From positions 1 to 22,354 of the IMG/VR virus record IMGVR_UViG_3300032323_001002: a stretch of DNA of 22,354 bases. One strand, written 5' to 3'. The notes beneath the pieces were generated by a model. That model did not search any database, was not told the origin of the DNA, and saw only the letters and a program-made list of their open reading frames with translations. Numbering within the stretch: position 1 is the first letter of the stretch; each line of letters starts with the position of its first letter. Origin of the DNA: a virus. Below, piece by piece: positions 1 through 7,294 of the stretch. Both the position numbers and the translations under genes were made by a program.

Positions 1-1
1 A

Positions 2-1495
2 ATTAAATCCGATCTAAAAAAAGGTAAAAAGGAAGTAATAAAAAAATACGGTATTTCGGAGGATACATACGACGAATTAAAGGAAGCGCAAGAACACGAC
101 GACTTTTGGTTTTTAAACGATAAAAACAAAATATCAATCAATCCATTCAAATACAAATTATTTTTGGAACGCAATGGATTTAAAAAGCATTTCCCAAACG
201 AATCCGATAAACCACAATTTGTATACATCCAATCAAACAAAGTTAGATTGACATCCGTTTCAAAGATTAAGGATTTCGTACTGGATTATTTAATTGAACG
301 AAAAGAATTTGATGTTTGGAATTATTGCGCCAATTATCAAATGCTATTTTCTGAAACTTATTTGTTGATGTTGGAATCCATTGATTTGATGATGCTAAAA
401 GATGAACGAAAAAAATCATTTTTAGCATTTCAAAATGGTATTTTAGAAATCACCGATAAAGAAATAAAATTGATTGATTACATTGATGTTGATGGTTATG
501 TTTGGGAATCAAATATCTTGAATCGTAACTTTGTGTTTTGTGATGATTTCACAAATGATTATCAAAAGTTTATTTATAACATTTCCGCACAAAATCCATT
601 CCCAATTGAATGCACCATTGGTTATTTATTGTCAACCTATAAAAACCGATCCAATGTTAAAGCCGTAATTTTAAATGATGAAATCATTTCAGACAATCCC
701 GAAGGCGGAACAGGAAAAGGATTATTTGTGCAAGGATTGAGCCATATCAGAAATACATCAATCATTGATGGCAAACAATTTGATTCAAAAAAATCATTCG
801 CATACCAAACCGTTTCATTGGACACAAAAATCCTTGTGTTTGATGATGTAAAAAAGAATTTTGATTTTGAGGATAAATTTTCAATTGTGTCGGAAGGTTT
901 GACATTGGAACGCAAAAATAAAGATGCAGTAAAATTGAATGTTCACGAATCACCAAAAATTGTAATGTCAACTAATTACGCAATAAAAGGTGAAGGAAAT
1001 TCACACAATAGAAGAAGGCACGAAATTGAAATTGCACAATATTACGGCAAAGATTTAACACCTGATGAAGAATTTGGAAAACAGTTGTTTGATGAATGGG
1101 ATTTGGAAGAATTCCAGCGTTTTGACAATTATATGGTCAATTGCCTACAAATGTTTTTGAAATCAGGATTGATGAAACAAAACGCAAAAAATATCAAATT
1201 ACGAAAATTCATTGCAGAAACAAATATGGATTTTTACGAATGGATCATTGATGCGGAAAATTTCCCAATCAATATGCGAAATGATAAATCGGTTTATTTC
1301 AATGCATTTATCAATGATAACAAGGATTATGATAAATGGTTGAAACGAAATAGATTTAATATTTGGATTCAGAAGTATGCAAGTTTTATGGATTATCGAT
1401 TTGAGCAAGGAAATTCAAACGGATTGAAATGGTTTGGTATCTTTGAAAAGAATGTGCAAAATGTTGAACAAAATGATGATGATTTCATTTTTTAA
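2..1495 (+). CDS. SF3-type replicative helicase, probably C-terminal part of a primase-helicase (5' partial)
   Basis: The reading frame is open from base 2 with no stop, so the gene begins left of the window; the in-frame TTG at 164 is an internal leucine, not a start. Numbering from that TTG, the P-loop GGTGKG is at residues 181-186, the Walker B segment ILVFDDV at 223-229, the SF3 motif C IVMSTN at 256-261, and an arginine cluster RRRH follows as candidate arginine finger. This order is that of superfamily 3 ATPases, which unwind DNA as hexamers at a viral origin or fork. In phages this domain is commonly fused behind a primase domain (D5/DUF5906-like architecture), so a primase upstream is inferred but not visible. 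The next gene, another helicase, starts 10 bases after the stop, suggesting one replication operon. Confidence 0.85.
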   Translation: MKSDLKKGKKEVIKKYGISEDTYDELKEAQEHDDFWFLNDKNKISINPFKYKLFLERNGFKKHFPNESDKPQFVYIQSNKVRLTSVSKIKDFVLDYLIERKEFDVWNYCANYQMLFSETYLLMLESIDLMMLKDERKKSFLAFQNGILEITDKEIKLIDYIDVDGYVWESNILNRNFVFCDDFTNDYQKFIYNISAQNPFPIECTIGYLLSTYKNRSNVKAVILNDEIISDNPEGGTGKGLFVQGLSHIRNTSIIDGKQFDSKKSFAYQTVSLDTKILVFDDVKKNFDFEDKFSIVSEGLTLERKNKDAVKLNVHESPKIVMSTNYAIKGEGNSHNRRRHEIEIAQYYGKDLTPDEEFGKQLFDEWDLEEFQRFDNYMVNCLQMFLKSGLMKQNAKNIKLRKFIAETNMDFYEWIIDAENFPINMRNDKSVYFNAFINDNKDYDKWLKRNRFNIWIQKYASFMDYRFEQGNSNGLKWFGIFEKNVQNVEQNDDDFIF

Positions 1496-1505
1496 TTGGT
1501 AACTT

Positions 1506-2804
1506 ATGAATTTACGTGATTATCAAATTAAAATATCAGCCGATGCGTGTGAAACGCTACAACGGAAAATGATTGTCTACCTTGCAATGGAAGTCAGAAC
1601 AGGCAAAACATTGACCGCATTGCAAACCGCTGAAAATTATGGTGCGAAAAATGTTTTGTTCCTAACTAAAAAGAAAGCAATCAATTCAATCCAAAATGAT
1701 TACAACAATTGCAATTTTACATTTCAATTAACAATCATCAATGATGAATCAATGCACAAAATTACAAACACCGATTTTGATTTAGTCATTCACGATGAAC
1801 ACCACAGGTTTGGCGCATACCCAAAGCCAAATGCATCCGCAAAACTATTCAAACAAAAGTACGGTAATTTGCCAATGATTTTTTTATCAGGGACACCAAC
1901 ACCTGAATCGCATTCGCAATGGTTTCATCAATTTTGGGTTTCAAATCATTCACCATTTAAGGATTTCAAAAATTTTTACGATTGGGCAAATAAATATGTT
2001 GACATCAAAATCAAACATTTAGGTTATGCACAGGTTAAAGATTATTCCAATGCTGATAAAAAAGCGTTTTGGCATTTGATTAGATATTACATTCACACCT
2101 TTACACAACTTGAAGCAGGATTTGTGACAAACGTAACTGAAAACATTTTATATTGTGATGCCGATCCAATAACACACCGAATTGCCGAAAAACTAAAATC
2201 GGATTTGGTTGTTCAAAACAAACAAGGTCAACTAATCCTTGCAGACACATCCGTAAAACTGCAACAAAAATTGCATCAAATTTATTCCGGAACGTGCAAA
2301 TTTGAGGATGGATCATCAAAGGTCATTGACTATTCAAAGGCAATGTTTATCAGGTCGCAATTTGCGACATCAAAAATTGGTATATTTTATAAATTTGTTG
2401 AAGAATACAATGCATTGAAACACATTTTTGGTGATCAATTAACAAACGATTTGAACGAATTTGACACAACCAACAAATCAATTGCATTGCAAATTGTAAG
2501 CGGATCTGAAGGTATAAGTTTGAAAAATGCAAAATATTTAGTTTACTACAACATCGATTTTTCCAGTCGTTTATATTGGCAATCACGTGATCGATTAACA
2601 ACAATGTCACGTTCAGAAAATGATGTTTTTTTTATCTTTACAACTGGTGGAATTGAAGATAAAATTTATAGAGCCGTGCAACAAAAAAAAGATTATACAA
2701 TACAAATATTTAAACGTGATTATGGAAAACAGGATTCAATCAAAAATCATAAAAAAGCTGGAAGCCGAAGGTTATTTTGTTATCAAACTAATCAAAACAA
2801 ATAA
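1506..2804 (+). CDS. SF2 DExH-box helicase (SNF2/DEAD-like)
   Basis: A 432-residue superfamily 2 helicase or translocase that would use ATP to move on or unwind nucleic acid in phage replication or recombination. Visible motifs: motif I EVRTGKT (29-35), motif II DEHH (97-100), motif III SGT (128-130), a motif V-like SGSEGISLKNA (332-342) and motif VI QSRDR (359-363). The motif I form xxRTGKT is slightly unusual but retains the essential GKT. The ATG start is 10 bases after the upstream stop. The last 27 residues, rich in Lys and Arg, are encoded in the same DNA as the start of the nuclease gene in another frame, so this tail may be an overprinted extension rather than part of the helicase fold. 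SF2 helicase beside VRR-NUC nuclease is a common phage gene pair. Substrate is not deducible. Confidence 0.9.
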   Translation: MNLRDYQIKISADACETLQRKMIVYLAMEVRTGKTLTALQTAENYGAKNVLFLTKKKAINSIQNDYNNCNFTFQLTIINDESMHKITNTDFDLVIHDEHHRFGAYPKPNASAKLFKQKYGNLPMIFLSGTPTPESHSQWFHQFWVSNHSPFKDFKNFYDWANKYVDIKIKHLGYAQVKDYSNADKKAFWHLIRYYIHTFTQLEAGFVTNVTENILYCDADPITHRIAEKLKSDLVVQNKQGQLILADTSVKLQQKLHQIYSGTCKFEDGSSKVIDYSKAMFIRSQFATSKIGIFYKFVEEYNALKHIFGDQLTNDLNEFDTTNKSIALQIVSGSEGISLKNAKYLVYYNIDFSSRLYWQSRDRLTTMSRSENDVFFIFTTGGIEDKIYRAVQQKKDYTIQIFKRDYGKQDSIKNHKKAGSRRLFCYQTNQNK

Positions 2805-2970
2805 AAACGGAATCCCTGATTTGTTAGCCGTGAAAGGCAATGAATGTAAATTTGTGGAAGTAAAAACACCAACAGGCAAATTGTCTGAATTACAAAAATT
2901 ACGAATTGAACAACTTAAAAAACTTGGAATCGATGCAACAGTGTGGACAGATTACAATTGCGAATTTTAA
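2722..2970 (+). CDS. VRR-NUC domain nuclease
   Basis: An 82-residue stand-alone VRR-NUC protein of the PD-(D/E)xK nuclease superfamily. The catalytic pattern is clear: GIPD at residues 30-33, EVK at 46-48 and a downstream glutamine at 58, preceded by the N-terminal helix typical of the family (MENRIQSKIIKKLEAEGY). Small phage VRR-NUC proteins are usually about this size and are thought to act as structure-specific nucleases in replication or recombination. I chose the ATG at 2722 because the family helix begins there; a more upstream in-frame start would add unrelated residues and a downstream one would remove the domain's first helix. The gene therefore overlaps the helicase by 83 bases in the +1 frame. 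Biological substrate and partner are inferred only from the neighbouring helicase. Confidence 0.85.
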   Translation: MENRIQSKIIKKLEAEGYFVIKLIKTNKNGIPDLLAVKGNECKFVEVKTPTGKLSELQKLRIEQLKKLGIDATVWTDYNCEF

Positions 2971-3016
2971 ATTAAACCTAAATTTTGAAACGCAATTATC
3001 AAAGAAAGGCAGACCA

Positions 3017-3175
3017 ATGCGGTTGAGTGGTATTGCATTGCAACGGCAAAAACCTGCCGTGTGGATCAATAAACAATTGATGCACGGAACAATTTACACA
3101 TTTCGGTATTTAGACAATGACGAATTCATTTCATTTGAATTTGATCCTTATGATAATTTTATCGGAATCGTTTAA
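3017..3175 (+). CDS. Small hypothetical protein
   Basis: A short, probably beta-rich protein I do not recognise. With the ATG at 3017 it has 52 residues and begins MRLSGIALQRQ; an AAAGAAAGG stretch lies just upstream and could act as a weak ribosome site. The same frame is open further left, with an ATG at 2933 and a TTG at 2906 inside the nuclease gene, so a longer product overlapping the nuclease is possible; residues before 3017 (for example SKKGRP) look plausible as protein. The C-terminal half, with alternating hydrophobic and charged residues and the stretch FEFDPYDNFIGIV, argues that it is a real coding frame. It lies between the nuclease and the terminase genes, a place where phages often carry small accessory genes. 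Function unknown. Confidence 0.55.
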   Translation: MRLSGIALQRQKPAVWINKQLMHGTIYTFRYLDNDEFISFEFDPYDNFIGIV

Positions 3176-3183
3176 ATATTTTA

Positions 3184-3191
3184 TACCTTTG
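3184..3191 (+). promoter_or_regulatory. Bacteroidetes-type -7 promoter box TACCTTTG
   Basis: TACCTTTG is a perfect match to the Bacteroidetes -7 consensus TAnnTTTG, in a short AT-rich gap between stop 3175 and ATG 3197. No clear -33 TTG is present 17-23 bases upstream. Only five bases separate the box from the ATG, so transcription would start about at the start codon. Confidence 0.55.
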
Positions 3192-3196
3192 CATTT

Positions 3197-3412
3197 ATGA
3201 TCAAGGCAAAAATATATGTCGAAACCGAATCCGAAATTGAAACACGTGATTTCTATTTTGACATAAATGATGTTAATGGTTGCTACATATACAATGAAGA
3301 AACAATGTTCATTTTAATCAATGGATATGATTATTCAATTGTGTTTGATGTGCTAATTTTTAAACAATGCATTGAACATCTTAATAAACGAAAACTTTTT
3401 AATCTTAACTAA
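3197..3412 (+). CDS. Small hypothetical protein before terminase
   Basis: A 71-residue protein of unknown function. The sequence alternates hydrophobic and polar residues (KAKIYVETESEIETRDFYF, then FILINGYDYSIVFD), suggesting a compact beta-sheet fold, and ends with a short helix containing a lysine-rich segment. No signal peptide, membrane segment or catalytic motif is visible. The start is the ATG directly after the TACCTTTG promoter box; the stop codon overlaps the ATG of the small terminase by one base (TAATG), so the two genes are likely translated in a coupled manner and transcribed together. This position suggests a link to packaging or to the switch from replication to late functions, but that is inference from location only. 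Confidence 0.7.
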   Translation: MIKAKIYVETESEIETRDFYFDINDVNGCYIYNEETMFILINGYDYSIVFDVLIFKQCIEHLNKRKLFNLN

Positions 3413-3852
3413 TGGGAAAACATAAATACATAAAATCACCTGATCAAATGTGGGATTTGTTTTTGGAATACAAAAAGGAAACAAAAAGCAATCCAATCCG
3501 CATTCACGATTTCAAAGGAAGTTTGGCAAATGAAGTGTTTATTGAGAAAGAAAGACCATTGACCGACAAAGGGTTTTTCAACTTTTGCCGTAGAAACATT
3601 TGTTGTGTGCGACAATATTTTGACAATCAGGATAATTTGTATACGGATTATATTGCAATCTGCAAACACATAAGGGAAGAAATTGACCAAGATCAGATTG
3701 AAGGCGGTATGGCAGGAATTTACAATCCATCAATAACGCAACGATTAAACAACCTAACTGAACGCACTGACATCACAACCGATGGCAAAGACATCAACAC
3801 ATCAATAATGGTTGAAATTGTAAAACCAAATGAAGGCGACAATAGTATTTGA
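3412..3852 (+). CDS. terS: Terminase small subunit
   Basis: A 146-residue protein that should recognise phage DNA and deliver it to the large terminase subunit. It resembles the DNA-packaging protein family found in Bacteroidetes phages: an N-terminal helical part starting KSPDQMWDLFLEY, a central region with GFFNFCRR followed by helices, and the characteristic C-terminal segment EGGMAGIYNPSITQRLN at about residues 102-118 with the oligomerisation helices before it. The start ATG overlaps the preceding stop by one base. Its last 23 bases overlap the start of the large terminase gene, the classic terS-terL arrangement, which supports the call. The exact DNA recognition site (pac or cos) cannot be read from the sequence. 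Confidence 0.85.
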   Translation: MGKHKYIKSPDQMWDLFLEYKKETKSNPIRIHDFKGSLANEVFIEKERPLTDKGFFNFCRRNICCVRQYFDNQDNLYTDYIAICKHIREEIDQDQIEGGMAGIYNPSITQRLNNLTERTDITTDGKDINTSIMVEIVKPNEGDNSI

Positions 3853-5035
3853 AAAAATTTGGAATTCAATCAATGCGAAAAATAGTGATGGCACACGGAA
3901 ATACCGATATATCATAAACACAGGATCATCACGATCATCAAAAACGCATTCAATTATCCAATGCCATTATTTGAAAGCGTGGGAAAAGCCAAGGCGAATT
4001 TCCATTTGGCGAGAAACAAAGAAGGACACAAAAGATACGGTATTGGCGGATTTCAAAAAAGCATTGCCATCATTTGACAAACACCAGTTTGTGCAATTCA
4101 ACAAAACCGAATCTATTTATACATTTCCAAATCAATCAACAGTTGAAATTTGTGGTGGGGATGATGAATCACGTGTACACGGATTTCAAGGTGACATTGC
4201 GCATTTCAATGAGCCGTACAATATCAGCCGTGAAACATTTGACCAAATCGATATGCGGACATCGGAATTCGTGATCATTGACTGGAATCCAAAAACAAAA
4301 CACTGGATTGATGATTTGTCAAAACAGGACAATGCAATTGTGATCCATTCCACATTCAAAGACAATCCATTTTGTCCAGTTGAGCAACGCAACAAAATCC
4401 TATCTTATGAGCCAACTGAATATAACATTCACAATGGAACGGCAAATGATTATATGTGGCAGGTTTACGGATTAGGATTGAAAGCGGAACGACCAAACCG
4501 AATTTATAAAGATTGGATCAGGTTACCTGCAAACCAATGGAATCAAATTCACTATTCATCTTATTTTGGTTTGGATTTTGGATTGAGTGCGCCTTGTGGA
4601 TTGGTCGAAATGAAATTTGATGGTGACCGCACATTCTATTTAAAACAACATTTGTATAAACCATTGAATGCAATGGCATCGACATTGTCGGATGAATTTG
4701 CCAAATTGGGCATCAGCAAAGTAAAAGAAATAATTTGCGATTCAGGAAATGAATTGAATCAATCCGAAGCGCAAAAGTTGATCAATGCGGGTTACAATAT
4801 CATAAAAGCCAAAAAAGGAAGTGGATCAGTTGTTGCAGGAATTGAATTGATGCAGAAATACAAAATTGTTGTGACTGATGATTCATTTGAATTGCTGGAT
4901 GAATATGAAAATTATTGTTGGCGAGTGGCAAAAGGTGTGCAACTGGATGAGCCTGATCCATTGTGTGCGGATCACTTGTTGGATGCATCCAAATATGTTA
5001 TCAATTGGTTTGGGCGCACCAATTATTTGCATTAA
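3830..5035 (+). CDS. terL: Terminase large subunit (PBSX/Terminase_3 type)
   Basis: A 401-residue packaging motor: an N-terminal ATPase pumps DNA into the procapsid and a C-terminal RNase H-like nuclease cuts it. Visible ATPase motifs are the Walker A GSSRSSKT (32-39), a Walker B-like IAHFNEP (123-129), and the coupling region around IIDWNP (149-154) and HSTFKDNP (173-180). Nuclease acidic residues are D249 in FGLDFGLS, D304 in IICDSG, and D381/D385 in ADHLLDASKY, the usual three-metal-ligand pattern. Length matches the PBSX family. The Walker B has Asn where Asp is usual before the catalytic Glu, a variant I recall from this family. ATG 3830 lies within terS. The stop is followed by the first sizeable intergenic gap and a promoter. 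Confidence 0.95.
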   Translation: MKATIVFEKIWNSINAKNSDGTRKYRYIINTGSSRSSKTHSIIQCHYLKAWEKPRRISIWRETKKDTKDTVLADFKKALPSFDKHQFVQFNKTESIYTFPNQSTVEICGGDDESRVHGFQGDIAHFNEPYNISRETFDQIDMRTSEFVIIDWNPKTKHWIDDLSKQDNAIVIHSTFKDNPFCPVEQRNKILSYEPTEYNIHNGTANDYMWQVYGLGLKAERPNRIYKDWIRLPANQWNQIHYSSYFGLDFGLSAPCGLVEMKFDGDRTFYLKQHLYKPLNAMASTLSDEFAKLGISKVKEIICDSGNELNQSEAQKLINAGYNIIKAKKGSGSVVAGIELMQKYKIVVTDDSFELLDEYENYCWRVAKGVQLDEPDPLCADHLLDASKYVINWFGRTNYLH

Positions 5036-5053
5036 GAAACAAAAATTTTCTTA

Positions 5054-5087
5054 TTTGTAATTATTATAAATAATTTTATTAACTTTG
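5054..5087 (+). promoter_or_regulatory. Promoter for the head (portal) operon
   Basis: TTTG at 5054-5057 and TAACTTTG at 5080-5087 fit the Bacteroidetes -33/-7 consensus (TTTG, then TAnnTTTG) with a 22-base spacer. The element lies in the 69-base gap between terL and the portal ATG at 5105, giving an expected leader of roughly 14 bases. The spacer contains a 7-3-7 AT palindrome (5059-5075) that could be an operator or chance. Confidence 0.75.
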
Positions 5088-5104
5088 CACATTAAAGTGT
5101 ATTT

Positions 5105-6313
5105 ATGTTTGATTCTTTATTAGGTCGGTTTGGCTATATAAAAGCCGAACGCAATCGATTGGGTGAATTTTGGTACACAATCGACACCAATGGTTTTGCT
5201 GATGATGGTAAGTATTTACAATTGTCATTGACAAATCCTGTATTGATGACCATTATTGCATTGCGATCAAACATTTATTCGCAAATGGAAATAAAGCATT
5301 TGAATGCTAATGGTGATATAATTGAAAATTCACCTGTCATTGCATTGCTTAATTCACCAAATTATTTCCAGTCAAAAGAGGATTTCTTTTTTCAGCAAAT
5401 GTGGTTTATGTCCGCATCGGGAAATAATTACACATACCAACGAAAAGCATTCAACACGGATCAATTGCCAAAGGCATTGTACAACCTTGTTCCTGCTGAA
5501 ATTGATTTCAATAATTCAAATAAGTTAAGCAAATTTATATTCACCAACAAAGATTTCAATGCTTATGGTGAACGAAAAATAAAATACAAATTGGATGATA
5601 CATTGATTGAAATACCAATCAATGCAATAATTCCGTTTTATGATCTTGGAAATGGTTTGACAAACAATGCGTTTATGCAATCGCCAAGCCGTGTGCGTGG
5701 AATATTGAAACCATTGCAGAACATTGAAGAAAACTTGAAAGCAAAGCACGTAAATTTGCAAATGGCACAAAAATTCATTGGGCGCAATCATTCAACTGGA
5801 AATGAAGCGCAAATGCAGGAAGGTGACAAAAATGCAATTGAACGTGTGATTTCATCCAAATCATTGGTTTTGACAAACCGTGCTAATGTGGAAGTGCAAC
5901 ATTTGGTGAACAACTTAAAGAATTTAAGTTTGGATGATCAATTCAGTCAGGATGCATTGAAATGTTTGTTGGCATTCGATATGAACAAAGATGTATTGAA
6001 TTATTTTGGTGCAGGATCATCAACATTTGAAAACCAAGAAAAAGGCGAATTAAGATATTTGCAAAATTCAATTATTCCAACGGCAAATTCAACAATGAAT
6101 TCATTTTCGCAACAATTTGGATTGTTTGAAAAAGGTGAACGATTGGTTGCATCATTTGATCACATGAATATAATGCAACCGGTGATCAATGAAAAAATTG
6201 ACACGTTGAAGAAAATGGAAGAAACAATTAAAATTGCAATGGAAAACGGAACAATGACACAGGCGGAAGCGGTTGAAACCTCCAACAAATTGCGGTCAAA
6301 ATTAGGGTTGTAA
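5105..6313 (+). CDS. Portal protein (HK97-like)
   Basis: A 402-residue portal protein forming the dodecameric ring at one capsid vertex through which DNA enters and to which the tail attaches. It starts MFDSLLGRFGYIKAER and shows the HK97-type portal pattern: an N-terminal region with NPVLMTIIALRSN (entry of the wing), WFMSASGNNYTYQ around residue 100, the LYNLVPAEI strand, a segment around FMQSPSRVRGILKPLQNIEE leading to the long helices, and a C-terminal helical part with KKMEETIKIAMENG. Position directly after terL and before protease and capsid genes fits the standard order. The ATG is the first one after the promoter. The stop TAA overlaps the ATG of the following small gene by one base. 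Confidence 0.92.
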   Translation: MFDSLLGRFGYIKAERNRLGEFWYTIDTNGFADDGKYLQLSLTNPVLMTIIALRSNIYSQMEIKHLNANGDIIENSPVIALLNSPNYFQSKEDFFFQQMWFMSASGNNYTYQRKAFNTDQLPKALYNLVPAEIDFNNSNKLSKFIFTNKDFNAYGERKIKYKLDDTLIEIPINAIIPFYDLGNGLTNNAFMQSPSRVRGILKPLQNIEENLKAKHVNLQMAQKFIGRNHSTGNEAQMQEGDKNAIERVISSKSLVLTNRANVEVQHLVNNLKNLSLDDQFSQDALKCLLAFDMNKDVLNYFGAGSSTFENQEKGELRYLQNSIIPTANSTMNSFSQQFGLFEKGERLVASFDHMNIMQPVINEKIDTLKKMEETIKIAMENGTMTQAEAVETSNKLRSKLGL

Positions 6314-6426
6314 TGAAGGAAAAGTTTGATAAATTACAGGATAAAAAAGGATTGAAACCTGAATTGGTGAAATCAATTGCTGATAAAAAGAAAGCGTTTT
6401 TAAACGGTAAAACAATAAAGAAATGA
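6313..6426 (+). CDS. 37-residue lysine-rich small protein between portal and protease
   Basis: A complete short frame from ATG 6313 to TGA 6426. Its ATG shares a base with the portal stop (TAATG) and its stop overlaps the ATG of the protease gene (ATGA), so it is stitched on both sides by translational coupling signals, which is strong evidence that it is translated. The product starts MKEKFDKLQDKKGLKPELV, is about one third lysine, probably alpha-helical, and contains no cysteine or membrane segment. I know of no defined function; small lysine-rich proteins at this place could assist portal or prohead assembly, which is inference from position only. It is shorter than most gene callers' cut-off and is easily missed. 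Confidence 0.7.
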   Translation: MKEKFDKLQDKKGLKPELVKSIADKKKAFLNGKTIKK

Positions 6427-7283
6427 TTGAAGTAAAAGAATTTCCAAATCGCAGTTTTGAAACACAAGCGGAATTGTTTAAAGAATTGCGAGAAAATAAA
6501 AAAACATTGATTTCAATGAAACGTGCAACGGACAAACGTGCCGATTCATTTTGTTTTTACACCACATCGAATTCAGCATATAAGTCAGAAACACAAAAGA
6601 ATGATGATCCTGCAAACAATGAAATGTTAATGATGGATAATTTAGCCGTGAAATGTGTGATCAACACAACCAATTATTTGGATTCGCACGGTGATGTTCA
6701 CATCAATGGCATTTGGAACAAATCGATTGCCGATAATAATGGAAAAGGATTTTTGCATTTGCAGGAACACCAACGTGAATTTGACAAAATCATTTCAGAT
6801 AATGCAACGGCATCAATTCAGACAATTAGTTGGAATCAATTAGGATTGCCTTATGATGGTAACACCGAAGCATTGGTGTTTGATTCATTGATCCAAAAGA
6901 AACGCAATGAATTTATGTTGAAACAATATGCAAACGGTTGGGTAAAAAATCATTCAGTTGGAATGCGTTATGTCAAAATAGAATTGGCGATAAATTCGGA
7001 GGCGGATTATGATGCTGATGAAAAAGCCGTTTGGGACAAATATTATCCAATCATTGCCAATAAGGAAGTGGCTGATGAACGTGGATATTTTTGGGCGGTT
7101 ACCGAAGCAAAGATAATTGAAGGTAGTGCGGTTGTGATGGGATCAAATGATGCTACACCAACATTGCCAACAAACGAAAATAAAACAATAGCCGTTGATG
7201 ACAACACTATTGAAACGGATGTGCCGACAATTGATGTCACACATCAAATTGAGCAATTAAAAGAAATAATTAACAAAATCTAA
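6423..7283 (+). CDS. Prohead protease (HK97 gp4/S78-like)
   Basis: A 286-residue protein matching the HK97 prohead maturation protease family, which removes the capsid delta domain and itself before DNA packaging. Visible: the entry strand VINTTNYLDSHGDVHINGIW (about 79-98), where the family typically has a V-D-x-x-G-D-x-I pattern, candidate catalytic His116 in LHLQEHQ, candidate Ser178 in VKNHSVGMRY, and the closing motif IIEGSAVVMGSN (231-242). The C-terminal 45 residues are acidic and Thr-rich, probably a scaffold-like or self-cleaved tail. Location between portal and capsid genes supports the call. It starts with an ATGA overlap with the small gene before it and ends 11 bases before the capsid ATG. 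The first 65 residues are not recognised. Confidence 0.85.
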   Translation: MIEVKEFPNRSFETQAELFKELRENKKTLISMKRATDKRADSFCFYTTSNSAYKSETQKNDDPANNEMLMMDNLAVKCVINTTNYLDSHGDVHINGIWNKSIADNNGKGFLHLQEHQREFDKIISDNATASIQTISWNQLGLPYDGNTEALVFDSLIQKKRNEFMLKQYANGWVKNHSVGMRYVKIELAINSEADYDADEKAVWDKYYPIIANKEVADERGYFWAVTEAKIIEGSAVVMGSNDATPTLPTNENKTIAVDDNTIETDVPTIDVTHQIEQLKEIINKI

Positions 7284-7294
7284 ATTTCAAAAGG

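Noticed and set aside
164-166. TTG as start codon of the first helicase gene
   Set aside because: The frame is open to base 2 with protein-like sequence (FWFLNDKNKISINP and onward), so the TTG is internal and the gene is truncated by the window.
5034-5052. Hairpin AAGAAA ... TTTCTT after the large terminase
   Set aside because: Only A-T/G-C poor pairing over six bases and no real T tract beyond it; too weak to call as a terminator.
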